DNA from: Aeromicrobium tamlense
GTDB lineage: Bacteria; Actinomycetota; Actinomycetes; Propionibacteriales; Nocardioidaceae
DNA: 64,000 bases
NCBI RefSeq assembly: GCF_013408555.1
Contig: NZ_JACBZN010000001.1
Span: 3,162,001-3,226,000, forward strand
Direction of reading: 5' to 3'
Program-made: the position numbers and the translations under genes
In this document: piece after piece, positions 61,897-64,000 of the stretch
How positions within the stretch are numbered: position 1 is the first letter of the stretch
Layout of the letters: every line of letters starts with the position of its first letter
The notes under the pieces: model-generated
What the model was told of the DNA's origin: nothing
The model's input: the letters and a program-made list of their open reading frames with translations, nothing else
The model's database searches: none

Positions 61897-64000
61897 ATGT
61901 CCCTCTCCCCACCCCTCGCCCGCCCCGCCAGGGCCGTCGCGGCCGCGTTCCTGAGCGGAGCCCTGTGCCTGGGCACGCTCGGCGCGACCGCCACGAGCGC
62001 CTCGGCAGCCGAGCCGGTCGCCGGCGCCCGCACCTCCGGCGACTCCCTGTTCCCGAACGTGGGCAACGGCGGCTACGACGTGAAGCACTACGACCTCGAC
62101 ATCGCCTGGACGCCGGGCGCGCCCGTCGCGACCGCGAGCACGATCGCCGCCACCGCGAAGATCACGGCGACCGCCGACGCGCCGCTGTCGGAGTTCTCGC
62201 TGGACTTCGAGGGCCTCACGGTCGAGTCGATCACCGTGAACGACGCACCCGCCTCGTGGACGCGCGACGTCGACGCCGCGGCCACGAAGTACAAGCTCAT
62301 CATCACGCCGGCGACGCCCGTCGAGGGCGAGTTCACGACCGTGATCACGTACTCCGGCTCGCCCGTCACCCACATCGACCCCGACGGCTCGCGTGAGGGC
62401 TGGATCGCCGGCGACGACGGTGCCACCGCCGTGAACGAGCCCGTCGGCGCGATGACCTGGTACCCCGTCAACAACTCGCTGAAGGACAAGGCGAAGTACG
62501 ACATCAAGCTGACGATCCCGCGGCTGATGGACGGCGAGACCATGGCCGCGGCCAGCAACGGCACGCTGCACTCCAAGACGCGCAACGGCGCCCTGGAGAC
62601 CTGGCACTGGCGCCAGCCGAACCAGATGGTGCCCTACCTGTCGATGGTCTCGATCGGCAAGTACGAGGTGCGCGAGTCGGTGGTCGAGCTCGAGAGCGGC
62701 ACGTACCGCGACTGGACGTTCCTCGACTCCGCGATGACGACGACCCAGCGGAACACGACGCTGGCGAGCCTGGCGCAGACGCAGGACATCATGCGCTGGA
62801 TGGAGTCGAGGTTCGGCCCCTACCCGGGCGTGGCCACCGGCGCGGTCGTCGACCGCATCAACGTGGGCTACGCGCTGGAGACGCAGGACCGCTCGTTCTA
62901 CCAGAACTCGGTCAGCCGCGGCACGCTCATCCACGAGATCGCCCACCAGTGGTTCGGCAACGCGGTGTCACCGACGGACTGGAGCGACCTGTGGCTCAAC
63001 GAGGGCATGGGCGACTACGCCCCGCGGGCCTACAACCTCGCGAGCGGCACCACCACGACCACGCCCGAGACGGCCTACTTCAACTCGTGGAACGCCAGCG
63101 CCCCGACGTCGGCCCAGTGGCAGGTGCCGCTGGCCGGCTTCACCGACCCGGCCATCCTCTTCAACTACGTCTACGGGCGTGGCGGCATGACGTTCGAGGC
63201 GCTGCGCACCATCGTGGGCGACGAGGCGTGGTTCGAGATCCTGCGCACGTGGGTCGCGGAGAACAACGGCTCGGACGCCTCGACGGCCGACTTCGTCGCG
63301 CTCGCGAACCGGGTCTCCGGCAAGGACGTGCGACCGGTGCTGAACCCATGGCTCTACGGCACGGTGAAGCCGGCGTGGCCGTCGAAGTGGAACCTGTCGG
63401 CGGCTGCCGACGCCACGGGCCCGGTCGCCGCGGGTGACACCGTCGTGCACACCCTGACGGCGCAGAACACGGGCAAGGTCGCCCTCGGCGGCCAGACCGT
63501 GACGGTCGACGTCGCCGACCTCGTCGACGACGCGCGCCTCGGCGCGCTCCCGGCGGAGCTGGCGAACCTCGGCGGCACGCTGCGGTGGACGATCCCGGCC
63601 ACGGCGGCCGGCGCGTCCGCGACCGTCTCGTTCCCCGCCACCGTCAAGGAGTCCTCGTCCGGCGGCACCGTCGGCCTCACGACGAGCTCCAGCGCGCTGG
63701 GCTCGTTCTGCCTCACTTGCAGCGTGTCGACGGCGATCGCCGACCAGGACGACGCGTGGACGCTCGGCCTGTCGGCGGACCCGCTGCCGGGCGACGTCGA
63801 GACCGGTGACGAGATCACCTACAGCGTGGCCGCGAAGAACACGGCGGTCCACCCGCTGCGCGACGCGACGGCCGAGATCGACCTGTCCGACGTGCTGGAC
63901 GACGCCTCCGTGGTCTCGCTGGGCGACGGGCTCGAGCTCGACGGCACGACGCTGCGCTGGTCCGTGCCCCGCGTCTCGAGCGGCCAGACCGCCCGCGCGG
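61897..64000 (+). CDS. Secreted M1-family metallopeptidase (runs off the right edge)
   Basis: An open frame from the ATG at 61897 to the window end (701 codons) with no stop. A signal peptide lies at about 1-38 ('SASAAEP' cleavage region). The thermolysin-like zinc site is His346-Glu347-x-x-His350 with Glu369 in 'LWLNEGMGD', exactly the HExxH-x18-E spacing of M1 aminopeptidases. The N-terminal part is the usual beta-sandwich; the exopeptidase motif is not the standard GAMEN ('GYALETQDRS' stands there). From about residue 500, repeats of a DUF11/CARDB-like beta domain begin. It should cleave peptides outside the cell. Confidence 0.88.
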   Translation, partial: MSLSPPLARPARAVAAAFLSGALCLGTLGATATSASAAEPVAGARTSGDSLFPNVGNGGYDVKHYDLDIAWTPGAPVATASTIAATAKITATADAPLSEFSLDFEGLTVESITVNDAPASWTRDVDAAATKYKLIITPATPVEGEFTTVITYSGSPVTHIDPDGSREGWIAGDDGATAVNEPVGAMTWYPVNNSLKDKAKYDIKLTIPRLMDGETMAAASNGTLHSKTRNGALETWHWRQPNQMVPYLSMVSIGKYEVRESVVELESGTYRDWTFLDSAMTTTQRNTTLASLAQTQDIMRWMESRFGPYPGVATGAVVDRINVGYALETQDRSFYQNSVSRGTLIHEIAHQWFGNAVSPTDWSDLWLNEGMGDYAPRAYNLASGTTTTTPETAYFNSWNASAPTSAQWQVPLAGFTDPAILFNYVYGRGGMTFEALRTIVGDEAWFEILRTWVAENNGSDASTADFVALANRVSGKDVRPVLNPWLYGTVKPAWPSKWNLSAAADATGPVAAGDTVVHTLTAQNTGKVALGGQTVTVDVADLVDDARLGALPAELANLGGTLRWTIPATAAGASATVSFPATVKESSSGGTVGLTTSSSALGSFCLTCSVSTAIADQDDAWTLGLSADPLPGDVETGDEITYSVAAKNTAVHPLRDATAEIDLSDVLDDASVVSLGDGLELDGTTLRWSVPRVSSGQTARA

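Overview
The window is about 64 kb of very GC-rich chromosomal DNA from an actinobacterium. The pattern fits the Nocardioidaceae (an Aeromicrobium or Nocardioides-like organism), although the genus is inferred from gene order and style rather than proven. Supporting signs are a WhiB/WblA iron-sulfur regulator beside a pair of ArsA-like ATPases and a class A penicillin-binding protein (the order also known around Rv3679-Rv3683 in Mycobacterium and wblA in Streptomyces), a mycobacterial-type Ku plus three-domain LigD, LLM flavin oxidoreductases, a DinB/mycothiol-transferase-like protein, and many genes that appear to be transcribed as leaderless mRNAs. I see no prophage, transposase, CRISPR array or plasmid function. 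This is core and semi-core chromosome with densely packed genes.

Layout: 1-9.3 kb is an envelope/redox block (ArsA pair, WhiB, PBP, YqeY, an ABC-2 exporter divergent from a DesK-type two-component system, a metallophosphoesterase, tRNA-Pro). 9.6-21 kb is metabolism and replication (acetoacetyl-CoA synthetase; asd-lysC; recR; a guanidinium exporter behind a guanidine-III riboswitch; a zinc alcohol dehydrogenase; a PabB-PabC-PabA open frame; dnaX). 21-28 kb holds a HAD phosphatase and an alpha/beta hydrolase, a ThrE-type exporter, a two-gene acyl-CoA dehydrogenase operon, a lipoate ligase with permuted domain order, and tRNA-Ser(GGA). 28-38.4 kb holds an OmpR-type regulator with a histidine kinase fused to a large membrane domain, the small SRP RNA, a secreted M14 peptidase, a HerA-like ATPase, a small conserved gene with a LytR_C protein, a cation/proton antiporter, aroQ, a flavodoxin and an LLM oxidoreductase.

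38.5-48 kb is dominated by a 1,444-residue secreted LamG/metallophosphoesterase whose upstream region carries 11-bp direct repeats resembling PHO boxes, followed by a DinB-like protein, a monooxygenase-fold protein, tRNA-Ser(CGA), a YdcF-type membrane protein, an LLM/FMN-reductase operon with a MarR-type operator candidate, and tadA with its partner. 48-58 kb is nucleotide salvage (upp, adenosine deaminase), an MFS exporter, the pntAB transhydrogenase, a short-chain dehydrogenase, an ACT-domain protein and a CatB-like acetyltransferase. The end of the window is the NHEJ locus (ku, ligD) with a GAF-ANTAR regulator between them, a protein with 17-residue repeats, a CsbD-like stress protein and a secreted M1 metallopeptidase that runs off the end.

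Three themes cut across genes. First, at least 18 genes have a TANNNT hexamer ending 5-7 nt before the start codon, the geometry of leaderless transcription. Second, long AT-richer palindromes of related architecture sit in the gaps between convergent genes and look like a dispersed repeat/terminator family. Third, several proteins have unusual domain arrangements (histidine kinase fused to a DUF4173-like membrane domain; PabB-PabC-PabA; LplA with the accessory domain at the N-terminus). I did not find a wholly new multi-gene system that I can defend. The fusions, the palindrome family and the putative PHO-box array are the best leads.
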